Shown in pieces: positions 44,223 through 52,577 of a stretch of 64,000 nucleotides of DNA. Source of the stretch: JACDHG01 sp963815295 (GTDB taxonomy: Bacteria > Actinomycetota > Actinomycetes > Propionibacteriales > Nocardioidaceae); the NCBI GenBank assembly GCA_963815295.1, contig CAWFFZ010000008.1, forward strand, positions 1,550,001 to 1,614,000, read 5' to 3'. A model generated the notes under the pieces. That model made no database searches and had not been told where the DNA came from. It saw nothing but the letters and a program-made list of their open reading frames with translations. A program made the position numbers and the translations under genes. The number at the start of each line of letters is the position of its first letter. The first letter of the stretch is position 1.

Positions 44223-46220
44223 ATGGGCTACTTCGTGACTGGCGGAACCGGCTTCATCGGCCGGCATCTCGTCGAGGAGCTGCTCGCGCATCGACGTGGG
44301 CCGATACACGTCCTGGTGCGGGCGACATCGCTGGACCGCTTCGAGTTGCTGCACCGCAGTCGCTGGCGGTCCTCCAAGCGCGTTCGTCCCGTCATCGGTG
44401 ACCTCACCTCTCCGGTACTCGGTCTCGACCCCACGTGGCTCGACGAGCACAGGGGCACCATCACCCACTTCTTCCATGTGGCCGCGCTGTACGACATGAC
44501 CGAGCCGGCCGATCGCAACGACACTCTCAACATCGGCGGCACTCGGTCCGCACTCGCTGCCGCAGAGGCAGTTGACGCCGGCACGCTGCACCACGTCTCG
44601 TCGGTGGCCGTCTCCGGTGACCACAAAGGCGACTTCGACGAAACCATGTTCGACGAGGGGCAGGACCTGCCGTCGCCGTACCACTGGACGAAGTTCGAGT
44701 CGGAGCAGATCGTGCGCAACGAGTCGACGGTGCCATGGCGGGTGTACCGGCCGTCGATGGTGGTGGGCCACTCTGAGACCGGGGCGATGGACAAGGTCGA
44801 CGGCCCCTACTACTTCTTCCCCCTCCTGAAGCGGTTTCGCGACTCGCTGCCTCAGTGGGCGCCACTGGTCGGACTCGACTTCGGTGACACCAACATCGTC
44901 CCCGTTGACTACGTCGCCAAGGCGATGAACCACTTGGCCCACGTCCGCGGCCTCGACAAGCACACGTTCCACCTCGTCAACCCCGACCCACAGCCGACCA
45001 TCGACGTCCTCAACACGTTCGCCCATACGGCGAAGGCGCCGCGGTTCTCGACGCCGGTGCAGCGTCGTCTCACGAACGCGCTGCCTCCCCACCTCACCCC
45101 GGTCAGCCTGCTCACGACAATCCTGCGGACACCAGCCGCACAAGGCGTGCTCGAACAGACAATCGGCAAGCTCGGAGTTCCGCCGGAGGTGCTGGGGCAC
45201 ATCTCGATGCCGTCGACGTACTCCTCCCGGCACACCCAGCAGGCGATGGAAGGCTCCGGAATCACGTGCCCGGAGCTCGACACGTATGCCGCCGAGCTCT
45301 GGGACTACTGGGAGCAGCACCTCGACCCGACGACCGCACAGGACCCGGCGATGCGCGACGCGATGGTCGGGGCAGTCGTGGTGATCACCGGCGCGAGCTC
45401 CGGTATCGGCAGAGCCACCGCGTTGAAGGTCGCTCAGGCGGGTGGCATCCCGTTGCTGGTGGCTCGCGGCAAGGAGGCCCTGCTCGACACCCAGGCAGAG
45501 ATTGAGTCAATCGGTGGCGTGGCGCATGTCTACCCGTGCGACCTCACCGACCTTGCGGCCATCGACAGGCTCACGGCCAGGATCACCCGCGAGCACCAAC
45601 GCGTCGACTTCGTGGTCAACAACGCCGGCCGCTCGATTCGTCGCTCGCTGAGCCTGTCGGCCGACCGGTTCCACGACTTCGAGCGGACGATGGCGGTCAA
45701 CTATTTCGGGGCGGTGCGAGTGCTGATGGGGTTGCTGCCGATGATGCGGGCCAGCGGGCGCGGGCACGTGGTCAACATCAGCTCGATCGGCGTACAGACC
45801 AACCCACCAAGGTTCTCGGCATATGTCGCGAGCAAGGCCGCACTCGATGCATGGAGCCGGGTGGTGAGCTCAGAGCTGGTCGGCGACGGGATCACGTTCA
45901 CGACGATCCATATGCCGTTGGTGCGGACGCCGATGATCGCCCCGACGAAGATCTACGACGCGTTCCCGACGATCACGCCTGCCCAGGCGGCGGACTTCGT
46001 CATGACCGCCATGAAGGACAGGCCGCACGAGATCAACACGGCGCTCGGAACTGCAGGTGAGGTGGCGCACGCCTTGCTGCCCAAGACGTCATTCTGGATC
46101 CTGCACAAGGCGTTCAACGTCTTCCCCGACTCGGCTGCCGCGCGCGGCGACGGCGGAGCCGAGAAGCTCACGGGACAACAGGCACTGCTGGCGCGGATCC
46201 TCAAGGGCGTGCACTGGTAA
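44223..46220 (+). CDS. Two-domain fatty acyl-CoA reductase (AcrA1/Rv3391-like)
   Basis: 665 residues. The N-terminal extended SDR (about 1-365) starts VTGGTGFIGRHLVEELL and has HHVSSVAVSG and YHWTKFESE (Tyr and Lys), as in fatty acyl-CoA or thioester reductases. The C-terminal classical SDR (about 380-620) has ITGASSGIGRATALKVAQAG, VVNNAGRS and YVASKAALDAW. This tandem is that of the mycobacterial fatty acyl-CoA reductase AcrA1, which makes aldehyde or alcohol from acyl-CoA for wax esters. NADPH use is likely. Whether it makes alcohol in one protein cannot be read from sequence. Confidence 0.88.
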   Translation: MGYFVTGGTGFIGRHLVEELLAHRRGPIHVLVRATSLDRFELLHRSRWRSSKRVRPVIGDLTSPVLGLDPTWLDEHRGTITHFFHVAALYDMTEPADRNDTLNIGGTRSALAAAEAVDAGTLHHVSSVAVSGDHKGDFDETMFDEGQDLPSPYHWTKFESEQIVRNESTVPWRVYRPSMVVGHSETGAMDKVDGPYYFFPLLKRFRDSLPQWAPLVGLDFGDTNIVPVDYVAKAMNHLAHVRGLDKHTFHLVNPDPQPTIDVLNTFAHTAKAPRFSTPVQRRLTNALPPHLTPVSLLTTILRTPAAQGVLEQTIGKLGVPPEVLGHISMPSTYSSRHTQQAMEGSGITCPELDTYAAELWDYWEQHLDPTTAQDPAMRDAMVGAVVVITGASSGIGRATALKVAQAGGIPLLVARGKEALLDTQAEIESIGGVAHVYPCDLTDLAAIDRLTARITREHQRVDFVVNNAGRSIRRSLSLSADRFHDFERTMAVNYFGAVRVLMGLLPMMRASGRGHVVNISSIGVQTNPPRFSAYVASKAALDAWSRVVSSELVGDGITFTTIHMPLVRTPMIAPTKIYDAFPTITPAQAADFVMTAMKDRPHEINTALGTAGEVAHALLPKTSFWILHKAFNVFPDSAAARGDGGAEKLTGQQALLARILKGVHW

Positions 46221-46231
46221 CCGCACCGCCC

Positions 46232-46279
46232 TTGCGTCCGTGCGACTGGCCGCCCTAGCGCGCGGTGGCACGGACGTAA
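46232..46279. repeat. 48-bp palindromic repeat, copy 2
   Basis: Starts TTGCGTCCGTGC, ends GCACGGACGTAA and holds GGCCGC near the middle. It matches the reverse complement of 4416-4463, with both ends almost identical and the same length. It lies between the acyl-CoA reductase stop and the thymidine kinase start. Confidence 0.7.
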
Positions 46280-46319
46280 GCGGAGGCGACAGGCCCGGGA
46301 GTGGCAAGATGCAGCCACG

Positions 46320-46970
46320 ATGGCTGAGCTCACCTTCTTCACCGGCACGATGGATTGCGGCAAGTCGACCCTCGCGCTGCAGATGGATCACAACCACGCG
46401 GCCCGCGGTCGCATCGGGCGCATCTTCACCAGCAAGGACAGGGCCGGCACCGCGCGGTTGTCCAGCCGGCTCGGACTCACCGTCGACGCGATTGAGGTGC
46501 CGCCCGACTTCAACTTCTGGCGGTACGTCGTCGACAGCCTCACCAGCGGGAGCCGCATCGACTACCTCGTGTGCGACGAGGTGCAGTTCTACACGCCCGA
46601 CCAGGTCAACCAGCTCGCCCGCCTCGTCGACGAACTCCAGATTGATGTGTTCGCCTTCGGCATCCTCACCGACTTCCGTACCCAGCTGTTCCCGGGCTCG
46701 GCCCGCCTTGTCGAGCTCGCCGACAAGATGAACGTGCTGCAGGTCGAAGCGCTGTGCTGGTGTGGCCGGCGCGCCACCCACAATGCCCGCACCGAAGACG
46801 GCGAGATGGTGGTCGAGGGCGAGGTCATCGTCGTGGGCGACACCGAGGGGAGATCCGCCGATGCCATCGAGATCGGCTACGAAGTGCTGTGCCGGCAACA
46901 CCATCGGCGGCGGATGACGGCGGCTCGCGCGAAGGCAGCGGCCCTGTCGCCCGACGTCCTGCCGTTCTGA
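46320..46970 (+). CDS. tdk: Thymidine kinase, type II
   Basis: 216 residues. P-loop GTMDCGKST, Walker B-like VCDEVQFY and the thymidine-binding region after it are in order. A zinc site is formed by CWC..R near residue 143 and CRQHH near the end. It phosphorylates thymidine with ATP for salvage. No clear ribosome site or -10 was found. It faces the DUF998 gene, with a hairpin between the two stops. Confidence 0.94.
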   Translation: MAELTFFTGTMDCGKSTLALQMDHNHAARGRIGRIFTSKDRAGTARLSSRLGLTVDAIEVPPDFNFWRYVVDSLTSGSRIDYLVCDEVQFYTPDQVNQLARLVDELQIDVFAFGILTDFRTQLFPGSARLVELADKMNVLQVEALCWCGRRATHNARTEDGEMVVEGEVIVVGDTEGRSADAIEIGYEVLCRQHHRRRMTAARAKAAALSPDVLPF

Positions 46971-46982
46971 CCAGACGCCGAG

Positions 46983-47003
46983 GGACGGCAGTCATTGCCG
47001 TCC
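46983..47003. terminator. Hairpin between convergent tdk and DUF998 genes
   Basis: GGACGGCA (46983-46990) pairs perfectly with TGCCGTCC (46996-47003) around five bases; it spans the DUF998 stop. No T-run. Confidence 0.5.
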
Positions 47004-47561
47004 GTTGGCGACCTGCAGCATCCTGACAGCCAGGATGACCCGGCACGGGAACAGCACCGCGAGGATGAGCACCCGCTGAGCCAAGCCTGCCCAGTCGTGC
47101 AGTGGCGCGGCCTCGGGCACAACAAGGAGACCGCTGACGACAAAGCCAACTTGCGCGACGATGCCCGCCACCAACGTGTAGGTCGCAAGGTCCTGCCATC
47201 GCGGATCGCGTGCGAGCCGCCGCGACAAGACGATCAGGCCGATGGCGCTGGTCAGGAAGAAGGTGATGCCGCCAACGAAGTGGCCCCCGGGGTCGTACGT
47301 GACGCCAGCTGCATCCTCTCTCAACGGAAGAATCGCGGCAACTACCCCAGCAACCCCGCTGACGAAAAGAAGCGCGGGTCCGACAATTCCCGCTCTGGTG
47401 GGCCGCACCACCCGGTGCAGCCCGACTGCGTACGCAATGGTCAGCAGTCCGAAGACGACGAAGTTCACCTGCTGCACCCACCCGTTCGGCCCCGCCTCCA
47501 GTGCGCTGACGGGTTCCGCCAATGGGCTGTACTCGTCGATCCGGAACGCTTCCTGCGCCAT
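46992..47561 (-). CDS. DUF998 membrane protein (N-terminus uncertain)
   Basis: 189 residues from ATG at 47561. Five or six hydrophobic segments, with GPNGWVQQVNFVVFGLLTIA early on, the DUF998 signature. The usual family start (a first membrane helix) is in frame upstream of the ATG: LRRLAWAGIIGPVLFTLTF reads on without an ATG, GTG or TTG back to a stop near 47632. So either the start codon is rare or a frameshift has cut off the first helix. Function unknown. Confidence 0.75.
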   Translation of the reverse strand: MAQEAFRIDEYSPLAEPVSALEAGPNGWVQQVNFVVFGLLTIAYAVGLHRVVRPTRAGIVGPALLFVSGVAGVVAAILPLREDAAGVTYDPGGHFVGGITFFLTSAIGLIVLSRRLARDPRWQDLATYTLVAGIVAQVGFVVSGLLVVPEAAPLHDWAGLAQRVLILAVLFPCRVILAVRMLQVANGRQ

Positions 47562-47747
47562 GAATGTCAGAGTGAAGAGAACCGGGCCGATGATGCCCGC
47601 CCACGCAAGCCTGCGAAGCCTTGTGGATCACTGTTCGTGACGGTCGCCTGTCGAGTCTTGGCTCGGCCCTGATGTGGCCTGGAATGTCGTCATGGCTGCC
47701 TCCGGCTGATAACCGCTCGCCCTGTGCCGAGCGCCTTACCAGTGACG

Positions 47748-49346
47748 CTACGAGCGGCGGTCGGAACTGACGATCGGGAGTTCTCCCCAGGTGGCGAGAC
47801 CATGCTGCATCGCGAACAGGGCGCACGCGGCCCGAGTCGAGACGCCGATCTTGGCGTAGGCGTTCTGGACATGGCGGTCTGCGGTCTTCGTCGAGATGCC
47901 GAGCGCACGGGCAACTTGTTTGGTCTGAAAGCCCCGAGCGAGGAGGCCGACCACCTGCGACTCACGCTCCGTCAGGCCGGCGGGTCGCTCGATGGCCGGG
48001 ACGCGCTGGCCCGCGGCGGTCAGCACCATGGCAACGCAATCGGAGTCCAGTCGTCCGGCCGTGGCCTCGCGGGCGAGCTCCTCGCCCGCACGTTGTGGTG
48101 ACAGGGCTGTCCGGTGTGGCCTGGGCTCCGTCATGGCGTGATACGCATCCGCGACGGCGAGCAGACGAGATGGCCGGCCGAGGGCGGCCCCTGCCGCACC
48201 ACGGTGATACCCGGTGCCGTCCAGCCGCTCGTGGTGTGCGGTTGCGACGTTCGCGAGGTCGGCAAGAAATGGGGAGCGGCGCAGCACGCGCTCGGAATGA
48301 TAGGCATGCAGCCTCACCCGCTCCCACTCGTCAGAAGAGAGTGGCCCTGCTTTCTGCCAGACGCCTGCCGAGACCGCCACGCGCCCAATATCGTGGATCA
48401 GCGCCGCCCGCCGCAAGGAGCTCTGGTCGGCAGCCGAATACCCCCCGTATCGCGCTGCCTCTGCCGCTAGTTTCGCAACGCCGTCGGAATGGCCAACCAG
48501 GTAAGGCGATGCCAGGTCGGCGAAATCACCCATCGCAGCCAGCGCTTGGTCGATCTGCCCTCCGCGCAGCATCAACCGGGGCTTCGGCTCGAGGGCAAGG
48601 GTCTCGTCCCAGACGGACCCCGCGTCATCAAACGTCAGTATGTCGGTCGCCTCATCTGCAAAGCGGGTGGCGATCACCGGGTCGAAAGCGTGACCTCCCC
48701 GAGTCCGTATGACGTCTGCGGCCATCTCGGCACCGCCAAGCAAATGCTGGTGCGATGCATCTCGAGCCACGTGCATGATGCGCATCGCCAACGGGATCTG
48801 CTCCCCCTTCAGCCGCCCAGGTTGGCCCTTGCCGTCCCAGCGTTCTGTCAGGAACACGAAGAGATCCCGCACCGACGGGGGCATGCTGAGTCGGTCGCAC
48901 AACATCTGCGCAACCTCACACAGAGCTGTGAGGTGTCTTTGATGACCACGCATGGCCTTGGGAAGCTTGCCGGCAACCTGCAGTGCCCGCAGCGGGGCGG
49001 GACTGTCGGGGCTCCCTAAGGCACGCATGATCCCGAGGATCGCCTGACTGGGCGAGCCGAACATGACCGGACCGAAGTGGGCAGCGAGCGCACCCTCGTC
49101 GAAGAGCTCGGCACTGATCTCGGCATCGGCCGTGCAGCCTACGTAGAAGAGCAGGCAGCCGTAGTAGGTCTGGAGTGCGGTCTCGTCGTCGACCTCCAGC
49201 CGTTCAGCAAGTCGCATCGCGACCAGCGTGCTCTGCAAACCGTGCTCGAACGGGAGTTCCATCCCGAGATCAGTCGCCAGGCAAAGGGCGGCGATGACCT
49301 CGGATGTGCGGACCTCCCCCAGGTCCGGCGACGGCTCGCGCGCCAT
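47748..49346 (-). CDS. HD-GYP-like regulator with a C-terminal LuxR DNA-binding domain
   Basis: 532 residues. Two HD-GYP-like halves: the first (about 100-230) keeps the RWDGKGQPGRLKGEQIPLAM and RIMHVARDA parts but lacks the HD pair; the second (about 270-430) has His318-Asp319 (IHDIGR) and HHERLDGTGYHRG. A LuxR helix-turn-helix follows at about 462-525 (LTERESQVVGLLARGF, STKTADRHVQNAYAKIG). It may hydrolyse a cyclic nucleotide or sense one and bind DNA. TAGCGT six bases before the ATG is a good -10. Confidence 0.88.
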   Translation of the reverse strand: MAREPSPDLGEVRTSEVIAALCLATDLGMELPFEHGLQSTLVAMRLAERLEVDDETALQTYYGCLLFYVGCTADAEISAELFDEGALAAHFGPVMFGSPSQAILGIMRALGSPDSPAPLRALQVAGKLPKAMRGHQRHLTALCEVAQMLCDRLSMPPSVRDLFVFLTERWDGKGQPGRLKGEQIPLAMRIMHVARDASHQHLLGGAEMAADVIRTRGGHAFDPVIATRFADEATDILTFDDAGSVWDETLALEPKPRLMLRGGQIDQALAAMGDFADLASPYLVGHSDGVAKLAAEAARYGGYSAADQSSLRRAALIHDIGRVAVSAGVWQKAGPLSSDEWERVRLHAYHSERVLRRSPFLADLANVATAHHERLDGTGYHRGAAGAALGRPSRLLAVADAYHAMTEPRPHRTALSPQRAGEELAREATAGRLDSDCVAMVLTAAGQRVPAIERPAGLTERESQVVGLLARGFQTKQVARALGISTKTADRHVQNAYAKIGVSTRAACALFAMQHGLATWGELPIVSSDRRS

Positions 49347-49352
49347 GGTGCG

Positions 49353-49358
49353 ACGCTA
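49353..49358 (-). promoter_or_regulatory. -10 hexamer TAGCGT, HD/LuxR gene
   Basis: Minus-strand TAGCGT ends six bases before the ATG at 49346. Confidence 0.6.
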
Positions 49359-49378
49359 CTCTCATCCCGCGTGCGAGA

Positions 49379-50074
49379 TCAGGTTCCTGACGCCCTGGTC
49401 CAACTCGTCCGCAAGCAGGTGGCCTGGATCTGCCCGGCATCGATGGCGTCCTGCTCGTCGGCTTCACTCGTGTCCGCGAGGTCGGCGAAGAAGTAGGGCC
49501 GACGCTCGAACATCTGCCGATCGAACCGCGTGTCCAGCTCCGTCAACATCGCCTCACCCGTGTGCAGACCTTCCTCGCGCGCCCAGGCTGACAGGTAGTC
49601 ATCCCAGGGTTGCTGGGATGACGACCATTCCGCCTGGTGGTGGGATAGCCACGCCGGATGCGACTCATCTTGCTCGGTAGGCAGCCGGGCGAAGCACCAC
49701 CGGGATGTGGGCTCGTCGAACCGCTCCCACTCCCACTCGACCACCACCAGCAATCCGCCCTGGACCAGCGCCCCCGACACTCGGGCAAGCACATCACCAA
49801 GGTCGGCTACGTGGTGGAGAGATGCGCACGCCACGATGGCGTCTACCGGCCGCTCAACGGCGTACTGCTCGAACGCGGTCTGGTGGTACTCGGGTGCATC
49901 CGGTGCCTCTGGGTCGACCCCGACTGCGTCGAAGCCTTCCTGACGCAGCATCGGAACGAATCCACCGAGCTCACCGCAACCGATCTCGATCACAGTGGCA
50001 GGGGCGTCTGGGAGCTGACTGCGCACGAACGGCCATATCGTCGGCAACCAGGAGCTGTGTGCGTGGCTGCTCAT
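49379..50074 (-). CDS. Class I SAM-dependent methyltransferase
   Basis: 231 residues. ATVIEIGCGELGGFVPML is the SAM-binding motif I; AVGVDPEAPD is motif II with Asp; ACASLHHVADLGDVLARV fits the Methyltransf_11 family. Its ATG overlaps the TGA of the VOC gene by four bases. Substrate unknown. Confidence 0.88.
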   Translation of the reverse strand: MSSHAHSSWLPTIWPFVRSQLPDAPATVIEIGCGELGGFVPMLRQEGFDAVGVDPEAPDAPEYHQTAFEQYAVERPVDAIVACASLHHVADLGDVLARVSGALVQGGLLVVVEWEWERFDEPTSRWCFARLPTEQDESHPAWLSHHQAEWSSSQQPWDDYLSAWAREEGLHTGEAMLTELDTRFDRQMFERRPYFFADLADTSEADEQDAIDAGQIQATCLRTSWTRASGT

Positions 50075-50406
50075 TCGACGCAGAACTCGTTGCCCTCAGG
50101 GTCCGTCATCACGACGAGGTCAGGACTCTCGTCTTGGACCGTTGCTCCGAGCTCGGTCAGTCTCTGGACTTCAGCGCCGATAGCCCCGGGTGCGCGCAAA
50201 TCGAAATGGATGCGGTTCTTGGCGGTCTTGGGCTCTGGTACGACGTTGAACCACATGTTCGGGCCACCCCAACCCGGCGCTTCGACAAACGCCTTGTCGG
50301 ACGTCGAGTCCTCGTCGACGTCAGAGCCGAGGGCCTCGGCCCAGAACTGGGCCAGCTGCAACGCGTCGGCGCAGTCGAACGTGACGGACTTGATGAACGC
50401 TGCCAT
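50071..50406 (-). CDS. VOC-family protein
   Basis: 111 residues, IKSVTFDCADALQLAQFWAEALG at the start and MTDPEGNEFCVE at the end, the glyoxalase-like pattern. Length is that of single VOC modules. It is first of a two-gene unit with the methyltransferase (ATGA overlap). TAGCGT six bases before the ATG is a leaderless-type -10. Confidence 0.88.
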   Translation of the reverse strand: MAAFIKSVTFDCADALQLAQFWAEALGSDVDEDSTSDKAFVEAPGWGGPNMWFNVVPEPKTAKNRIHFDLRAPGAIGAEVQRLTELGATVQDESPDLVVMTDPEGNEFCVE

Positions 50407-50412
50407 GAACCC

Positions 50413-50418
50413 ACGCTA
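50413..50418 (-). promoter_or_regulatory. -10 hexamer TAGCGT, VOC-methyltransferase unit
   Basis: Minus-strand TAGCGT ends six bases before the ATG at 50406. Confidence 0.6.
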
Positions 50419-50436
50419 GTGGCGGAGGCTGTCAGG

Positions 50437-51417
50437 TCAGACGGGGGTCGCTTCGATCAACCCGGACTTCGCTTCCGTCAGTGTGAACCCGTTGTCAGCC
50501 AGGAGATTTCGCCATTCGTCTTCGGTACGCTCCCGGCCGCCGAGAGCAACCATCATGTGAAGGTCCAAGAGCTTGGCGGCATCGGCTTGGTTCCCGGCTT
50601 CCATTACCGATTCGAGCAGGAGCAACCTGCCAGCTGGCTCGATGGCCGCACGGACGACCTGCAAGATGGATGCTGCCGACTGGTCGTCCCAGTCGTGGAG
50701 AATCCTGGACAGCAGATAGACGTCGCCACCTGCGGGCACCCGTTCGAAGAAGCTCCCCGCCACGAAGGAGCATCGATCAGCAAGACCTTCCGCGTCGATC
50801 GTCCGGACCGCGTCCTCGCGTACGTGCGGAAGGTCGTAGACGATGCCGGTCAGGTTCGGATTTCCCTTCAGGATTGGTGCCAGCATCGCGCCACTCCCGC
50901 CGCCCACGTCCACAACCGTCGACACGTCACTCCAGTCGCGCTCGAGCAACCGCTGACGCTCGGCGACAGCCCGGCCCGTCATCGCCGCGTTGAAGATCGC
51001 CGCTTCAGCCGGGTGGTCACCAAGCCAGTCGAAAAGCGGCCTGCCGTACACCCGCGGGAAGGCCGGCTCCCCGGTCTTGAACGTCTCGAACGAGTCTCCC
51101 CAGGTCTTGTACTGGAGTCCCGAGAACAACAACGACTGCCCCGCAATGGAGCCTGGTGCGTCGCGCCGCAACAGCTCCGACATCTCCGTATGGGCGATGA
51201 TTCCCTCGTCCTCGACGAATATGCCGAGGCTGCAGAGAGTCCGGAGGAGGCGCCGCAAGGCATCCGGGTCCGTGCCAAGGGCGGAGGCGAGGTCGGCAGA
51301 TGATCGTGGACGTTCGCTCACCAACTCGGGAACGCCCAGCCTGACCACGGCCCCGATCGCCTGCGTGATGATGTGGCCGGCGACCAGCCCGAACAACTTC
51401 GAACGCGGTTCCGTCAC
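50437..51417 (-). CDS. O-methyltransferase (winged-helix dimerisation type)
   Basis: 326 residues from GTG. An N-terminal winged-helix dimerisation domain (about 10-90, ITQAIGAVVRLGVPELV) precedes the methyltransferase domain: VVDVGGGSGAMLAPIL binds SAM and LSRILHDWDD supplies the catalytic His. The type methylates hydroxyls of phenolic or polyketide compounds. Substrate unknown; no natural-product cluster is nearby. TAGCAT six bases before the GTG. Confidence 0.88.
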   Translation of the reverse strand: MTEPRSKLFGLVAGHIITQAIGAVVRLGVPELVSERPRSSADLASALGTDPDALRRLLRTLCSLGIFVEDEGIIAHTEMSELLRRDAPGSIAGQSLLFSGLQYKTWGDSFETFKTGEPAFPRVYGRPLFDWLGDHPAEAAIFNAAMTGRAVAERQRLLERDWSDVSTVVDVGGGSGAMLAPILKGNPNLTGIVYDLPHVREDAVRTIDAEGLADRCSFVAGSFFERVPAGGDVYLLSRILHDWDDQSAASILQVVRAAIEPAGRLLLLESVMEAGNQADAAKLLDLHMMVALGGRERTEDEWRNLLADNGFTLTEAKSGLIEATPV

Positions 51418-51423
51418 ATGGCG

Positions 51424-51429
51424 ATGCTA
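51424..51429 (-). promoter_or_regulatory. -10 hexamer TAGCAT, O-methyltransferase gene
   Basis: Minus-strand TAGCAT ends six bases before the GTG at 51417. Confidence 0.6.
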
Positions 51430-51437
51430 GCGGCGAA

Positions 51438-52577
51438 TCACATGTTTGCGCCGACGTCGATGAGGAGAGGGATCAGCATCTCGTCGGGGGTGAGCGACCC
51501 GTGCAGGCCGACGAGCTTTGCCTCACGTGGGAACCGGGTGGTGGACACGATCGCCAGTCCCGGCCCGCTCGCCACCATCACATCGCCGAGCCGGGGCCGC
51601 ACCTGCGCATCGACAGACCCGAACCAGCCCTCGCCGATCGCTTCATCGCGCGTGACGACCCATGCCGACGTACCCAGCCGCTCTCGCCACCGTGACGCCA
51701 CCTCGTCCACCGCCCCGCCATCGCAGTACAGGTGACGGAAGCGTGCCTCACCACCGAACAAGCTAACCCCGTCGAGGAGCTCCGGCTCCATGTCGACGTC
51801 GATGCGCTGCTCGTCGGGGACATCGACCATGCCATGGTCGGCCGTCACGACGAGGACGCAGCCGGAAGGGAGGGACTCGCGGAGCAGCGCAGCAAAGGAG
51901 TCGGCCATCGCGAGCTGGTGCTGCCAGGCCCACGATGACGCGCCTCGCTGGTGTCCGGTGGCGTCCAGCTCGCCTTCGTAGACATAGGTGACCGACCGCG
52001 CCTCGGCGGCCGCGCGCACCGTCGCGGAGATGCGCTCGCCAATCGTGTCCGCAGCCGCGAACAGTGCGCCCCGCTGGCTGGCAATCGTGAGGCCCGACCC
52101 GTCGAACGCGCGCCTGCTGACCGACGTCATCGCGACACCATCGAGCCGCGCTCGGGCGAACACCGTCTCGTGCGGCTGCCACTCACGCGGGTCGATCGGC
52201 TGGTCCCATTTCAACGCGTCGAGCAATCGATCGGTGCCCGGTACCCGCGACGTGAAGCCGACGACGCCGTGCGCGCCCGGTGGTAAGCCGGTGCCGAGGC
52301 TCGTCAGGCTGGTGGCCGTCGTGGACGGGACACCGCAGGTGATAGGGCTTTGTCCGTCCGCGAGCGAGTTCAGGTACGGCGCCGAGTCGGGGTGGCCACG
52401 CAGGAGGTTCCAGCCCAGCCCGTCGACGAGGAAGACGACGTACGACGATGCGGGGGGCAGGTCGAGGGAGTTGTGCCAGCCGGGTGCTCCGACCGCGGCC
52501 ACGGCTGCCGGGAGTACGTCCACGAGCGAACGCGAGAAGTAGTGCGGGAGGACGGCCGCAGTTGGGGCGGCGCTCAA
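51438..52577 (-). CDS. Alkaline-phosphatase-superfamily phosphodiesterase/pyrophosphatase
   Basis: 379 residues from a TTG at 52577 that overlaps the DUF5998 stop as TTGA. Metal and nucleophile motifs of the NPP group are visible: VVFLVDGLGWNLL near 55, PSTTATSLTSLGTGL near 90 (Thr nucleophile) and VVTADHGMVDVP near 245. No signal peptide is seen. It should cleave phosphodiesters or pyrophosphates in nucleotides. The frame runs further upstream, but that part is the shadow of DUF5998. Confidence 0.85.
   Translation of the reverse strand: MSAAPTAAVLPHYFSRSLVDVLPAAVAAVGAPGWHNSLDLPPASSYVVFLVDGLGWNLLRGHPDSAPYLNSLADGQSPITCGVPSTTATSLTSLGTGLPPGAHGVVGFTSRVPGTDRLLDALKWDQPIDPREWQPHETVFARARLDGVAMTSVSRRAFDGSGLTIASQRGALFAAADTIGERISATVRAAAEARSVTYVYEGELDATGHQRGASSWAWQHQLAMADSFAALLRESLPSGCVLVVTADHGMVDVPDEQRIDVDMEPELLDGVSLFGGEARFRHLYCDGGAVDEVASRWRERLGTSAWVVTRDEAIGEGWFGSVDAQVRPRLGDVMVASGPGLAIVSTTRFPREAKLVGLHGSLTPDEMLIPLLIDVGANM

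Noticed and set aside
43425..45320. A 631-codon open frame on the minus strand
   Set aside because: It is opposite sepH and the acyl-CoA reductase, which both have strong family matches. Its text is Arg/Ser-rich shadow sequence typical of high-GC DNA.
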